From assembly GCA_019775845.1 (NCBI GenBank), contig JADQAV010000028.1, forward strand, positions 868,001 to 932,000: 64,000 nucleotides of DNA, written 5' to 3'. Position 1 is the stretch's first letter; the number at the start of each line of letters is the position of its first letter. The stretch is from Myrmaecium sp. VS I D KN 1 (Eukaryota; Ascomycota; Dothideomycetes; Valsariales; Valsariaceae). Shown here piece by piece: positions 1 through 10,452 of this stretch. Made by a program: the position numbers and the translations under genes. The notes under the pieces were generated by a model that did not search any database, was not told the DNA's origin, and saw only the letters and a list, made by a program, of their open reading frames with translations.

Positions 1-308
1 CAACCCACATCCAGATCTTCACCCTCGCCCTCATCTTCGGCTGCATCGGCATCTCCAACTTCGCCTTCGGCTTCTTCCGCACCAAGGCCGCCAGCAGCAG
101 CCATCATCCACCACCACAGCAGCAGCCCTACCCACATCAATATATAGGCCCGCCGCCGCCGACCCCCCAGCGCGTCCCTAGCGGCGCGCTCATGTACGAC
201 CAGGCCTTCTACACTCCTTACCAGAATCGCGCCCGACCGCTCGAGGGCGCCGGCGTCGAACCGACGCCGAGCGAGCATCGGCAGGCGTTGGAATGGGATC
301 GGGCGTGA
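1..308 (+). CDS. C-terminal part of an unidentified membrane protein
   Basis: The open frame enters at the window edge (first full codon at base 3) and ends at TGA 306-308, giving 101 residues of a longer protein. Residues 1-25 form a hydrophobic, probably membrane-spanning segment (IQIFTLALIFGCIGISNFAF). A basic residue pair and a Pro/Gln/His-rich, probably disordered tail follow, ending EWDRA. Nothing in the visible part identifies a family. The upstream exons, and therefore the topology and function, lie outside the window. A shadow reading frame on the other strand was ignored because the plus frame has the hydrophobic helix followed by typical GC-ending codons. Confidence 0.6.
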   Translation, partial: THIQIFTLALIFGCIGISNFAFGFFRTKAASSSHHPPPQQQPYPHQYIGPPPPTPQRVPSGALMYDQAFYTPYQNRARPLEGAGVEPTPSEHRQALEWDRA

Positions 309-737
309 GAGCCCGCGTCAATGCGCTCAGCACCCGATGACCTGGCCTGACACGGGCTAATTTCTCCCTCTTTTTCTTCATCTTCCTCTTCCCTTTGGGT
401 AGTTTTGTAAGACTACCCTCTCTTCGATGTACAATATATCTATCCCAAATTTTTCTTTAACTCTTCCTTTTTTCTTATCTCCCTTGTCTTTCCTGTTCCT
501 CTTTTTTCCTCGTTTGATTGGGTTTTTGTGCGGATGGGAAAGGGGTGGGTGGGTATCGGCGCATGTTTTTCCGTTTTTGGTCGCTGTGGGGTATCCTGGA
601 ATTTGGGGCGTACGGTTACACCAGCATCAGGTGTGACAGACGCGTTTGGCGGAGGGTATCTGATGCTTTTCTTATGGCGTAACTGGAGTGTCCTTTTGCC
701 GTAAAACAATGACTGGGCGAGTGATCACTTTCTTGTT
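309..737. other. Convergent intergenic region
   Basis: This stretch lies between two converging 3' ends: the left-edge gene (+) and ARP6 (-). It contains T/C-rich tracts around 440-515, as expected for fungal 3' UTRs. Small open frames on both strands have no recognisable content, and no gene is called. Confidence 0.5.
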
Positions 738-2234
738 TCATCGACCGCGTCCGTTCTGAAATCTCTTGAGCACGTTCGGCCCGACCTCGTCGTACTCCTG
801 TTTCGTGACGAAGAGACCCTTCATGATGTCGCGGTTGGACGCGAGGCGTGCGCCGCCGGTCCAGGTAGCTTTTATGGGACTTGTGAAGAAAGGTGTCAGT
901 ATATAACGAACGCGATTGCGAAGGAAAAGGGGTGACTCACTCCGGAGCGCGCTGGACATCAAGCGGCCAGTCCGCGTCAAGCAGCTGACGGAGGTCGCGA
1001 CGCAACCGCTCGATAAATCCCGGCAGCAAGCTGGTGCCGCCAACGACGAGGACGTTGGCGAGATAGGCGGGCCGCAGGCCCTCCGGGAGCGCCCGCACGC
1101 TCTCCAGCACGACGTGGGCCAGGCCGGCCTGCGGGGAGCCGACATCGGCGGGGGCGAAGAGGAGCTCCGGCGTGGCGAACCGCTCGTTCCCGATGGTGAG
1201 CAGCTCCTCCCGCGGCCCGGCGGCGGGGCCGAGCCGCTTGCTCTTCAGCGTGGCGACGGGGTCGTGCGGGCGCAGCTCGCCCCGCTTCCGCGTTTGGTAG
1301 TCCGGCAGGACGTAGTCGACGACAACGGTCTGGTCGGGCGGGGCGCCGCTGCCACCGCTGCGGCCACCGTTGAGCTCCTGCCGGGCCCGCTCGAGGTCGC
1401 GGGCGAAGTCGAGGGAGGTGAAGCAGGCGGCCTCCTTGATCTCGTTCATCAGGTGGGTCTCGTCCCACATGTTGTAGTGGCGGATGGAGACCTGCTCCTT
1501 GAGGTAGTTGGTCAGGAAGAGGCCGCCGATGTCGAGCCGGCGGATGGCGGGCTGGATGGGCGTGCCCCGGTACAGCGGCGTGACGGTGGTGTGCGAGTAG
1601 CCTGCGTCGATCACCAGGCGGTACTCGGCGGGCTTGGGATGCGGGAGGGATGGCGTCTCCGGGGACGCCGGGGCGGCCCCGAAGGAGGGAATGTCGAGGT
1701 AGGCGTTGAGGGCGGGCGCGAGGCTGCGGTAGTAGGATGCGAACTGGAACTCCTCGAAGATCATGATGTCGGTCTGCCGTTGGAGGTTCTGCGGGCAGTT
1801 GGGGGCCTCGGTGAGGATGAGGTTGGTCTCGCGCGGATCGCACTGTGTTCAATGGGTGTGTGTGAGTAGAGGTCGTCGAAGGGAGAGAGAGCAGCATCGC
1901 AGGTCGCATGTGTGTGTACCTTCAGCGCGGCGTTGTCCGCAAAGAACGCGTCGTTCCAGATGAGCCGCTCGCACTCCCAGTCGACCAGGAAGCCCTTGGC
2001 GACCGGTCGCCGAAAGGACATCTCGCCGAAGTCATCGCAGGTCGCGAGCTGGGCGCCGACGTACGTCTTGCGGTCGCGACTGCGGGCGACGCAGTTGGGA
2101 ATGACGCGACAGTTATTCTCCGGATCGGCATCGCCGGTGGAGAAGCCGGCCTTGATGGTGTATGCGCCGTTGTCCACCACCAGCGTCGGACGTGATGCGA
2201 AGTTGGCCTGGGGGGCCTTTTTCTTGGGAGGCAT
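738..2234 (-). CDS. ARP6: Actin-related protein 6 (SWR1 complex subunit)
   Basis: The gene model is complement(join(738..879, 941..1842, 1920..2234)), 452 aa, close to the yeast protein length. ARP6 belongs to the SWR1 chromatin remodeller, which exchanges H2A for H2A.Z in nucleosomes. The actin fold is visible: a VVDNGAYTIKAGF phosphate-1 loop near residue 19, LILTEAPNCPQNLQRQTDIM after the first junction, VIDAGYSHTTV and DIGG in the second ATP-binding half, VLVVGGTSLLPGF, and a C-terminal WTGGARLAS block. A basic MPPKKK start precedes the fold. Intron 1 (1843-1919, phase 0) and intron 2 (880-940) have GT-AG ends. Splicing intron 2 joins GA|T and restores the DPIKATWTGG reading. It shares a 305-bp upstream region with the GCIP-family gene on the other strand. 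Confidence 0.93.
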
Positions 2235-2539
2235 GGAGTGGAACGGAGGAAGAAAAAGTTGTGATTGTAGGAAGAAATCGACCAGAGTCGAGGAACGAAC
2301 GGACTGCGGAGGTTGCGGAGGAGGATGGGAGATCCAGATCTACCCGACCCATCGCCGAAGCATCACCGACAAGAAAACCCTCCTCTCCACATTCACATTC
2401 ACTTCCTGTTTCCCCACCACAACATCACATAATAATACACCACCGTTCGGGGACCTACAGAAAGAAGAACAAGAAGAAAGAGCTCATCCTCCCGCTTATT
2501 CACACCCGCAAGCCAGGAGGAAAAAAAGAAGAAAATACC
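2235..2539. promoter_or_regulatory. Shared divergent promoter region (ARP6 / GCIP-family gene)
   Basis: The two start codons face away from each other across 305 bp. The segment is purine-rich on the plus strand near 2455-2540. No TATA element stands out, and no factor site is claimed. Confidence 0.5.
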
Positions 2540-3748
2540 ATGCCACCCTCCACAACACCGGCCGCCGGCCTGCAAGATCTGCTCGACCTCACCCGGGACA
2601 CAAGCACACTGCTCACAACCTTCCAAACCGCCCTCAGCAGCACCTCCAGCTCCAGCTCCAGTACCACCACCATCACCACCACCACTCCCAGCAACACCGC
2701 CGACATCCCACCACCCCTCCCCCTCCTCCGCGACGCCTCCACCCTCCTCAAAGCGCACACCACCAAACTCGGCCTTCTGCTGCTCAACCGCCCCTTCACC
2801 GCGACCGCCATTGCCACCGTCCTACGCGAGGCGCGGGGGACGTGCGTGATGGGTCTTATGAGCGTCGCCGCGGCGACAGCGACAGCGACCGACGGACGCC
2901 TTGACAACAGCAGCAACAGCAGCAGCAATATCCCCCCCGCGGTGCTAGGCGATGAGATCCGTCGCCGAGTTCTACGGCTCCTGCGCGCGTTCGCCGAGAT
3001 GGTGGCGGAGGTTGGGAGGGTGTGTGAGGGGGAGATCCAAGCACCATCGCCGCCGCGGCAGCAGAAGACGGATGGGAAGGCTAAGGATGCGAACGCGCAC
3101 GCGCACGCGCACGCCCTGACCTCCACGGCGACTGTATGGGAGGCGTGCGACGCGCTGGTGAGCTTGGCGGATCTCGGTTTGGCCGGCTGGCTGGCCCGCC
3201 AGGCGGAGGGGTATCGCGAGATGCTCGTGGATGCCGTGGGGGAGTTGCGGGAGTGGGCTGCTGAGACGGACGGCGATGATGACGAAGAGGACTTCGCCGA
3301 TGGAGACGAAGACGAAGGAAAGGAAGAGGAAGACGCACTCTTCGCCCCGCCCCCGCCCCCGCTCTCCGATACCAAACTCCGTGAGCAACTCAGTCAGTCC
3401 CTGAGTAAACTGCACTCCCTCGCCCTCCTGTACCAGGCGCTCATCAAGCGGCGGTTGAAAACGGTTCCCGACTCCTCCTCCTCCTCCTCCCATAACAAAA
3501 CCATCGACGCGCTGATGACGCACCTCCGCGCCATCCCAGACGAGGCGGACGAGCTGGCCGCGGCGTTTTACGCCCGCGACCCGGAGCGTGCCAGCGCGTG
3601 TCTGGAGCGCTGTGTGGCGGCGGGGGCGGCGGCGGCCGGGCTGGTGGCGCGCGATTGGCGGGGGCAGGAGGATGGGTTTACGGTGTGGGAGAGGCGGTGG
3701 AGGGAGGCTGTTGTTGTTGTTGGTGGGAAGGGGGGGGATGGGTCGTGA
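2540..3748 (+). CDS. GCIP / cyclin-D1-binding-protein-1 family protein
   Basis: A single-exon frame of 402 aa starts at ATG 2540, which has a good context (taccATGCC). The first part resembles the GCIP (Grap2 and cyclin-D-interacting) family: a helix-rich start, LLRDASTLLKAHTTKLGLLL near residue 65, an LRAFAEMVAEV helix, and a late ALLYQALIKRRL helix. In animals this family (CCNDBP1) binds cyclin D and dampens the cell cycle; the fungal role is unknown. A long acidic stretch (DDDEEDFADGDEDEGKEEED) near residues 245-270 and serine- and alanine-rich runs break up the helices. The frame continues open upstream of 2540, but that part reads as 5' UTR. It diverges from ARP6. The family assignment comes from remembered sequence patterns, not a search. 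Confidence 0.7.
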   Translation: MPPSTTPAAGLQDLLDLTRDTSTLLTTFQTALSSTSSSSSSTTTITTTTPSNTADIPPPLPLLRDASTLLKAHTTKLGLLLLNRPFTATAIATVLREARGTCVMGLMSVAAATATATDGRLDNSSNSSSNIPPAVLGDEIRRRVLRLLRAFAEMVAEVGRVCEGEIQAPSPPRQQKTDGKAKDANAHAHAHALTSTATVWEACDALVSLADLGLAGWLARQAEGYREMLVDAVGELREWAAETDGDDDEEDFADGDEDEGKEEEDALFAPPPPPLSDTKLREQLSQSLSKLHSLALLYQALIKRRLKTVPDSSSSSSHNKTIDALMTHLRAIPDEADELAAAFYARDPERASACLERCVAAGAAAAGLVARDWRGQEDGFTVWERRWREAVVVVGGKGGDGS

Positions 3749-4492
3749 GAGGGATGGAGGGGGAGGGGGTTGGCTTTTGTTTTGCTGAGGTAGAGGATGG
3801 ATGGGAGTGGAATGGAAGATAGTACGATGGACTTTCTGGCGGATGGCATGGAAGAGTCACGAACAGCGTTCACATAGCATAGCGAAAGATCCTTTTTTTC
3901 CTGGAGAAAACTCAGTATCCTGTCTTCCTTCTTTTCTTATCTAGCTCGAAGCCTTTCCCTTTTCCTTTTGGATTGAAGAAGATGAAGAGCAAGCAAAGAC
4001 GACTGAAAGAAGCAGAGACGTTCTCTCGCCCCCAGAAGAACATCAACGGACAACGACAACGATGCAAAAGGTATATTGCCATACAGGGAAAGAAGCAAAA
4101 CAGAAGAAGAAGACGAAGAAAAGAAAACCCGGAAAAGTGCTAACGGTGAGAACGAGAAAGAAGGAAAGGCAACACCTCTCGCGCAAAGTCCTGAGCCATC
4201 CCTCCCCCTTCATCCATGGAATCCATCCATGGACCCATGCCATCAAAAATCCCAAACAAAAATCGTACACATTTTCCACCCGCAACACAGAACCTAAAAA
4301 AGGGAACAAAGAAAAAAAAAGAAGATTTTCTTCCGGTCAGAAACAGAAAAACCCCAGCGACGCCATACAATACGTAATCCCATTCCATGCCATCCCATGC
4401 CATCCACTCCACAGTATCCATGCTACCCTTGCTTCCCCCACGGTTCCCAGAAACACGGAGCTAAAAAAAGAAGAAATTCCCCGACATTGCAC
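3749..4492. other. Convergent intergenic region
   Basis: This is the 3' flank of the GCIP-family gene (+) and of the 1,226-aa gene (-). It contains A-rich and pyrimidine-rich runs (for example 3890-3975 and 4290-4320) and several ccatgg/catcc-like short repeats around 4205-4420. No gene was recognised. Confidence 0.5.
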
Positions 4493-4536
4493 CTAAAACA
4501 TCGCGCCATCCTGCACCGGCTGCGTCCCCACCGCCC

Positions 4537-4568
<32 letters not shown>

Positions 4569-7500
4569 ACCGACCCCGAAGCCGACTGCTGCGGCTGATG
4601 CTGCTCTCCCGCCCGCCCACTCAAGCTACGTCCCTCACTCGACGCCTTCCGGAGGCGCTGGCGGGGAAGCCGGCTGGAGGTGGAGCCACGGCGGTCGGCG
4701 TCCTCGGCGGCCGCACCTCCCGACGACGGCGGTTGGAGGTCTTCGAACTGGCTCTTGATCTGGCGGACGGAGCCGTCGTGGGTTTCGGAGCGGCCGAAGC
4801 CGAAGCGGCGACGGAGCGGGTTGAGCGGGGGCACCGGCGGCGGGGGCGGCTCGGTGGACGTGCCGTTGCGCAGGGACGCGCCTGCCGGCAGGGCGACGGT
4901 GTCGACGACGGAGGTGGAGGAGATGAAGGTCGGCTCGGAGATGTCGTGCTTGTTGATCGACTTCTTCCGGTTGGCGGCGAGGCGGGGGCCGGGGGCTGTG
5001 GGCATGGCTGCAGCTGCTGCTGGCGCCGGGGTGGATGCGGTTGATAGTGGGGGTGTTGAGTTTGCTGAATAGGGAGGGACGGGGCGTGATGAGAAGCTCG
5101 ATGCGGAAGGGCTAGGCAGAGGACGGGAGCCCATGGGTATGCCGGTGGCCGAACCTGCGGTCGGGCTGGGTTGAAGCGTGGATCCGGGTACCTGAGCATT
5201 ATCCGTGTTGATCGGCTGAAGTCGCTTGGGGTCACGGCCGCCGGGTCCGACCAGATTACTGTTGGTACGGGCGCGCGCGCGGGCTTGCTGTTCCGGAGGG
5301 GATGCGTGTCTCCCATAGGCCTGTGGGGCCGGGAAATGCATGCTCCCCGTCGTGGGCTGGCTCGAGTTGGCCGTCATGCTTGATGCCGCGCTTTCCTGGC
5401 TCGAGCGGGCCTCGAGCGTCTCCCGCTGGCTCCCGGGACGACTGCTGGACCGGTCAGCGGAGACCTCGGAACTGGATCGATCTCCCCCCCACGCTTTGGC
5501 AGGATATGAGCCGTGCGCGTTGTATGTCTGTGACTGCTGCCCGAGTGAACGGCGCAAGCCCTCTTCGTGCTGCACCGGCGGACTGGCCTGCTTGGTGAGT
5601 TTCCTGAAAGCATTAGCCCTGCTGTCAGGACGATCCTGTTCCTCGGCGCTTTCCGTCCGCTCGTTCGCGAATGATAGGGATGTGTTGCTTGCATTAGCAG
5701 ACGATGTTCCTAGATTGAACATCTTCATCGCCTTTGAGGACCCTTCTTGTTTCGAGGCCGCAGAGTGATCTTTGGCGGGCTTCGGCCTCAGCTTGTCGAA
5801 GGCCTTCCATGGTCCGGACGTGAATGCAGTGGGAGACTCGGACCGTTGCTCTCCTTCCACTTTCTGCCTCAAACTCTCCTGGATCGCCTTTTGACGTTGC
5901 GCCAACTCGAACGCAAACGCCTCACGCTCTTGTTGCGTCTCGGTGCTGGCATTGCGCGTGTGCTTTCTTCGTAACTCTTGCTCCCATGCTGGTAAGCGCG
6001 GGGACTCCTGACCGCTGCCACTACCACGTTTGTCCGCATCTGAAGCTGCGTGGTCAGCAAGCCCCGGATTGCCATGCCTAGTGGAATTGAGAAAGTCATC
6101 TTCTTCTCTCAAAGCACCGTCGATGTCCTCCAAGTCCCACGGGTTCGAATGGGTATAGCTCGAATGAGCCGGCGTGCCGAGATTGAATCCCGGATGACCT
6201 GCGGATCCATTCGCATCGCCACTGTTATTGTGCGCTCGGGCGAAGGGTTCATCGTAGTTGGAAGAGGCGTTGCTTCCACTGCGAAGATGCTGGCGTACAA
6301 GTCCGCTCAGCCCACCGTTGGCCGGGCCCAGTGTAGGCGAGTCGATACCACTTGCATCGGGTTCGGTTGCCGATTCTTGAGAAGAGTTGCCCTCCCCTGC
6401 TGCTCTGTTCTGATTCGACGTCGGATCCTGGAGCCCCGGTGAAGGCATGGGACTCGTACCCTTCAAGGCCGGATGGTCTTGCAGAGGTGGAGGCATCTGC
6501 CTCGAAGCAAGTAGAGCCTCGCGTGCAAGGTCGATCGGGGTGCCTGCGGCAGCAGTCTGGCGGTCGCCATCCGCCACACCGCACAGCGAAGCAGAAGTCA
6601 TGGTCTGGGAAGGGCTGTCTATGGTGACTGAGAACCGTATACCTAGCTGATTTTCCGCGCTCGGGGAGGTATCAAGCGCTGTAGAACCACTCTGCGAGTT
6701 GGCAGGCTCCAAGGACAAGCCATCAAGAGGCTTCTGGTGCTCATTTACGTCGGATGACTCCGGCTTCGGGGATGACTCCGGCTTCGGGGATGCCGTTGCC
6801 GTCGGGATTTGTTCCTGTTTGAGCGAAGGCATCTCTCGGCCTTGTTGCATCTGCATCTGGCGGTGAAGGTATTGCTGTTCGTCGAACTGTTTCGGTTTGT
6901 TGAAGGCGCCCATCGCGGTCGCCTTGCCGCGATCGCGCGGCTGGATCGCAGACTGCAGGGCACTGAAATCTTCAACGTCGCTTCCGAGAGGGCTCAAAGG
7001 TGGGGAGGGATAAGACGGGTTGATGGGGCTGGAAGCAGAGGATTGCGTGGTTCGGATAGACCCTGGGGCCACGAAGTGTCCGGATGCCATGGGCGGAGAT
7101 GGTGTGCTCGGCCCGAACGACTGGTTGAACCGGTCGTGCAGACTGGTGGCGCTTCTCGTCTGCAGGGTGAACGGTAGGGTCTTGCCGGAGAGGGTCCGCT
7201 GTTTTTGGAGCGAATTGAGTCTCATCATGGTGGAAGACTGCCGTTCGTGGATATGCTGGTCGAGGCTCTGTTCGTACAGGCGTCGAGTCTTTGAGACGGC
7301 CCTTTCAGGGGCCGAGGCCGGTGCAGGCGTTGCAGTAATGGCAGTCGCTGGAGCCGAAGATGGTGCACCCGTAGTACTTTGCGAAGCTTCGGACGTCGCT
7401 GCTGTGGACGATCGTGTGGTGTTTGTCGGGCCAGACGTTGTCGAGGACGACGTCTCCCGTCGATAGCTCAAGCTCGAGATGGAAGGTGAATAAGAGCGTC

Positions 7501-8173
7501 CAACACCACCATCTTCACCATCGTCGGCTTGTTTGCTCAACTCGGATGCCTCCGCCTGCGCCTGTGCCTGTTCGGTCGCTTTGTTCCGGCGGAAAGCGGT
7601 GGTGCCAACATCGTCGTGATATAACGCCCGGCCCCCCATGCTTCCCGCCGCCGAATGCTTCGACGACCCGGAAGTGGGCACGCGATAGACCTTTTGTCGG
7701 CCGCCGAATAGGACATTGCCTTCTCCCGGTCGAGCGCGGCTCATGATGCTGCCATGCTGCGAGTCGTTGTCCGTGCCGTATCCGTCCCCGGAGCTTTGCC
7801 ATGTCGGCCGGATCGATCCATTGACCGACGAGACCTCGGCGATATCCGTCAGGCTGCTGACGGCGAATCCGTGCTCGTAGAGGCGCGAATGGCGTTTCGG
7901 CTGGAGCACGCTGTCGTCGCTGGCCTTGCCCAGCACCGAGGCCGGGTCGTCCTGTTCTCGCAGCATGCTGAACCGCGTGGACAGCGTCGGCATGATCAGG
8001 CTGGTGCGGAAGTCATCGTTGGACGGGAGGGCGGTGGCCAGGTTCAATTCGAGTTTCGGCTCGGCAGCCGCCGGGGCCTTCTTGACCTTCTTGCCCTTCT
8101 TCGACTCCGCGAGCGCGTCCTTGGCGGTATCATTCGGCGCCTCCTTCGACTTCTTCTTGGAGAGGAACCCCAT
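4493..8173 (-). CDS. Large disordered protein conserved in filamentous ascomycetes, function unknown
   Basis: A single exon of 1,226 aa. The first true ATG is 8171-8173; a GTG two codons upstream is not used here. The protein begins MGFLSKKKSKE, a glycine followed by a lysine cluster. The only well-ordered-looking segment is near residues 45-95 and includes NDDFRTSLIMPTLSTRFSML, followed by REQDDPASVLGKASDDSVL and PKRHSRLYEHG. I recall this signature from uncharacterised proteins of other Pezizomycotina. The rest is Ser/Pro/Thr/Gln-rich low complexity. A second basic-aromatic patch lies near the C-terminus (RRRFGFGRSETHDGSVRQIK), followed by a Ser-Val repeat and a TQPVQDGAMF end. Its length and composition suggest a scaffold or signalling substrate, but that is inference. 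Confidence 0.75.
4539..4573. repeat. GACACC-type hexamer tandem repeat inside a coding region
   Basis: A run of GACACC/GACGAC units sits near the 3' end of the 1,226-aa reading frame. On the coding strand it encodes alternating Ser and Val (SVSVSVSV). Being in frame with hexamer periodicity, changes in copy number would preserve the frame. Confidence 0.8.
6752..6787. repeat. Two tandem 18-bp units in a coding region
   Basis: The 18-base unit ggatgactccggcttcgg occurs twice in direct succession at 6752-6769 and 6770-6787. It encodes a duplicated SPKPES peptide inside the 1,226-aa protein. The copies are identical, so the duplication looks recent. Confidence 0.85.
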
Positions 8174-8786
8174 GGTCACTCGGCACCACCGACGGGCGAG
8201 CCCGACGAGACTGGATCAGCGTGCTGCGGCGGTGGTTTAGCCTTCGAAAGGCTCGTCGTTCGATCGCTGGGGCGCCGCAAGGAGAGGGAGGACGTGACGT
8301 CCGTCGGTCGAGCAAAGAAGTCACGCTAAGCAATGTAGAAAGGATTATCGGCGTCCGAATGGTGTTCGCATCAAAACGGTGTCGGGTGTGGCTGGATGTT
8401 GAACGGCCGTTCCGGCGCGGTGTACGCTTTCTTTCCCCCTGGGTTCGCGGCGGTTGTCGTGGTGGAACGGCAGCATAAGTTGGTACGAGGGAATGATTAT
8501 CGCGGCTGAGGTCGCAGGAGGTCAAAGCTCTCTCCGGGCAGGCAGCGGGCTGGGGTTTTTCGAGAGAGCGAGAGAAAAGGAAGGGAAGAGAGCGAGGGAC
8601 ACGGTCGGAAATCCGGCGATCCGCGGGCAGGATTGGCGCTGCGGTCGCTGGTCGTGGGCGATTATGAAGGCGCAAGGTGCGCAAGGAGGACGGAGAACGA
8701 GGGTGGGCGTCGTCGAAGAGCGAGGGTGTAGCGAGGGTATCCCCCGAAACGAAGGGAAGGAGAAAGGGTGAGGTTTCGGGTTGGGG

Positions 8787-8822
8787 GGTGGAGGGTGGAG
8801 GGTGGAGGGTGGAGGGTGGAGA
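8787..8822. repeat. GGTGGAG heptamer tandem repeat, G-quadruplex-capable
   Basis: About five exact copies of a 7-bp GGTGGAG unit lie in tandem, preceded by GGGTTGGGGGG. The plus strand therefore carries many closely spaced G-runs, about 615 bp upstream of the start codon of the minus-strand 1,226-aa gene. Confidence 0.85.
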
Positions 8823-9470
8823 GAGGCGTGCGGCGGTGCGGTTGCGGGCGAGTTTGGGAACGGACGGGATGGTAACGAGCGACGGGGGGCAGAGGACAGA
8901 GGGCAGATGGAGGGCAGAGGCACACGCCAACCACACTGCAAAGACCAAGGATGACCATCGTCGCCCGCCGTCGTCTCACCGTTTCACATCCTTTTTCTTT
9001 CTCACTCTTCCTCTCTTCCTCTCTCTCCTGTGGCACAGTGGCACACCCCTCGACCCCTGGCAGCCAAAAGGACCAAAAAAAAGTGGAGTGGACCCCTTCG
9101 TCGAACGGCCGCGGGCGGCTCCGCAGTACCTGAGTAGTAGGACGGAAAGGGTCCCGGGCGGTCCTTGGTCGAAGAATTACACCAAAAAGCCGATAGTAGT
9201 ATCGTAGTAATTAAACCTTCGGTGGTGGCCTTCCCATTAGTAGTAGCTGGTAGGATCCAACTATCTCACTCGCCCTCACTCGCTCCGTACCTGAACTGAC
9301 TGCCCTGATAGCCCCTGAGGCTGCAAATGCTCAAAAATCCCTGGAATGAATTTCATAACCTGGGAGAAAATCCAACCAACCAATCAACCTGAGATGAGAT
9401 AGATGCAAGGTGCGCAGTTGCGGATGCGGATGCAGCTGGCGGGCCTCCCATCATCCCTGCCTAGTTCTAG

Positions 9471-9527
9471 TCCCTGTGCCTGTCCCTTGTGCCTTGTCCC
9501 TTGTGCCTTGTGCCTTGTGCCTGTCCC
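9471..9527. repeat. CCTTGTG / CCTGTCC imperfect tandem repeat
   Basis: Interspersed ccttgtg, cccttgtg and cctgtcc words repeat through about 57 bp. This looks like slippage-generated low-complexity DNA in the intergenic spacer. Confidence 0.75.
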
Positions 9528-10164
9528 GCTCTTCCCCCCTCGCCGGCGCCCCCCTTCTTCGCTTGACTTTCCGCCAATCAACCACCCGTCGATGTTGTGA
9601 GCGAGCGAGCGAGTGAGGGTGAGGGGGGGCCAGACCAGCCAGACCACTTCATCTCACGCCCGGTTCTTCTGAATGGATTAACCGTTCAGGTACTACACAA
9701 CAGCCATAACAGAGTGTTGTAGACGAATGATAAGTACCTGTGGTCTTGACCTGCACGTAGTGAGGTACAATTATATCAGTTCACGAGCCAGATTAGTACC
9801 TTAAGAGACAACAATAATAAGATCCTCAATTATCGCACTCAAATCACCCCCCCCCCCTATCCTGCTGATGTACCTGACCCGCCCCAACGGATCGCGGTCA
9901 CGGTGTTCCTTCCCTTCAGATAAAAGTCAGCCAACCAACCAACCGACCGACGAGGAGTACAGTACACAGAGGTACTAGGACCGACCTCTGCAACCCACCT
10001 ATCAAGAGGTACTTAGCGAAATACGAACCGCCGAACCACCCTCTACAGTACCCACCTACAAGGTACTGATATTACATCCCCGGTGTATAGCAGATCACAT
10101 TCTTCCGAAGCAAAATCACCGCACTCCAACCACCAGTAAGTATGGCTGTAGCAACTTCGTGTTC

Positions 10165-10165
<1 letters not shown>

Positions 10166-10239
<74 letters not shown>

Positions 10240-10243
10240 TAGT
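10166..10243. repeat. AGT trinucleotide microsatellite
   Basis: Twenty-three perfect AGT units (10166-10234) are followed by one interrupted unit and two more. Open frames that read through it as poly-Thr or poly-Leu are artefacts of the repeat. Confidence 0.95.
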
Positions 10244-10452
10244 AATTCCGCGAATCTCTTCACCACATCTCGCCCTCCCCTCCAATCAATTAGAGTCAGA
10301 ATGTACAGTGTATAGAGGTATGTTTGTATGTGCGTGAACATTACGCCGGGATGATTTAGATAGAATCAAATCCACGAATTCGACCTACATACATAATTTC
10401 AAACCTATGTACTCACAGGATCTCTAAGTCGAACGTGCACCCTGCCCTCCCC

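Larger units (their letters stand above)
8174..10452. other. Long repeat-rich spacer (5' leader of the 1,226-aa gene and 3' flank of glucosidase II beta)
   Basis: No protein gene is supported across these 2.3 kb. The right edge is the 3' flank of the glucosidase II beta gene. The left part is the promoter and leader of the 1,226-aa gene. It holds a G-rich heptamer repeat, a CCTTGTG repeat, short GAGC and CCAA tetranucleotide runs (about 9600-9627 and 9931-9950), a long AGT microsatellite and many GTAC-centred words between about 9100 and 10420. Open frames here are short or consist only of repeat. Confidence 0.6.

Noticed and set aside
916-1869. A 317-codon plus-strand open frame over ARP6
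   Set aside because: It is the antisense of the clear ARP6 exon; its Gly/Val/Arg-rich content is a product of GC-rich third bases.
8177-8179. GTG as the start of the 1,226-aa protein
   Set aside because: The ATG at 8171-8173, two codons on, is the natural start and gives MGFLSKKKS.
10043-10341. Two frames of about 80-90 codons made of poly-Thr or poly-Leu
   Set aside because: They are produced by the AGT microsatellite.
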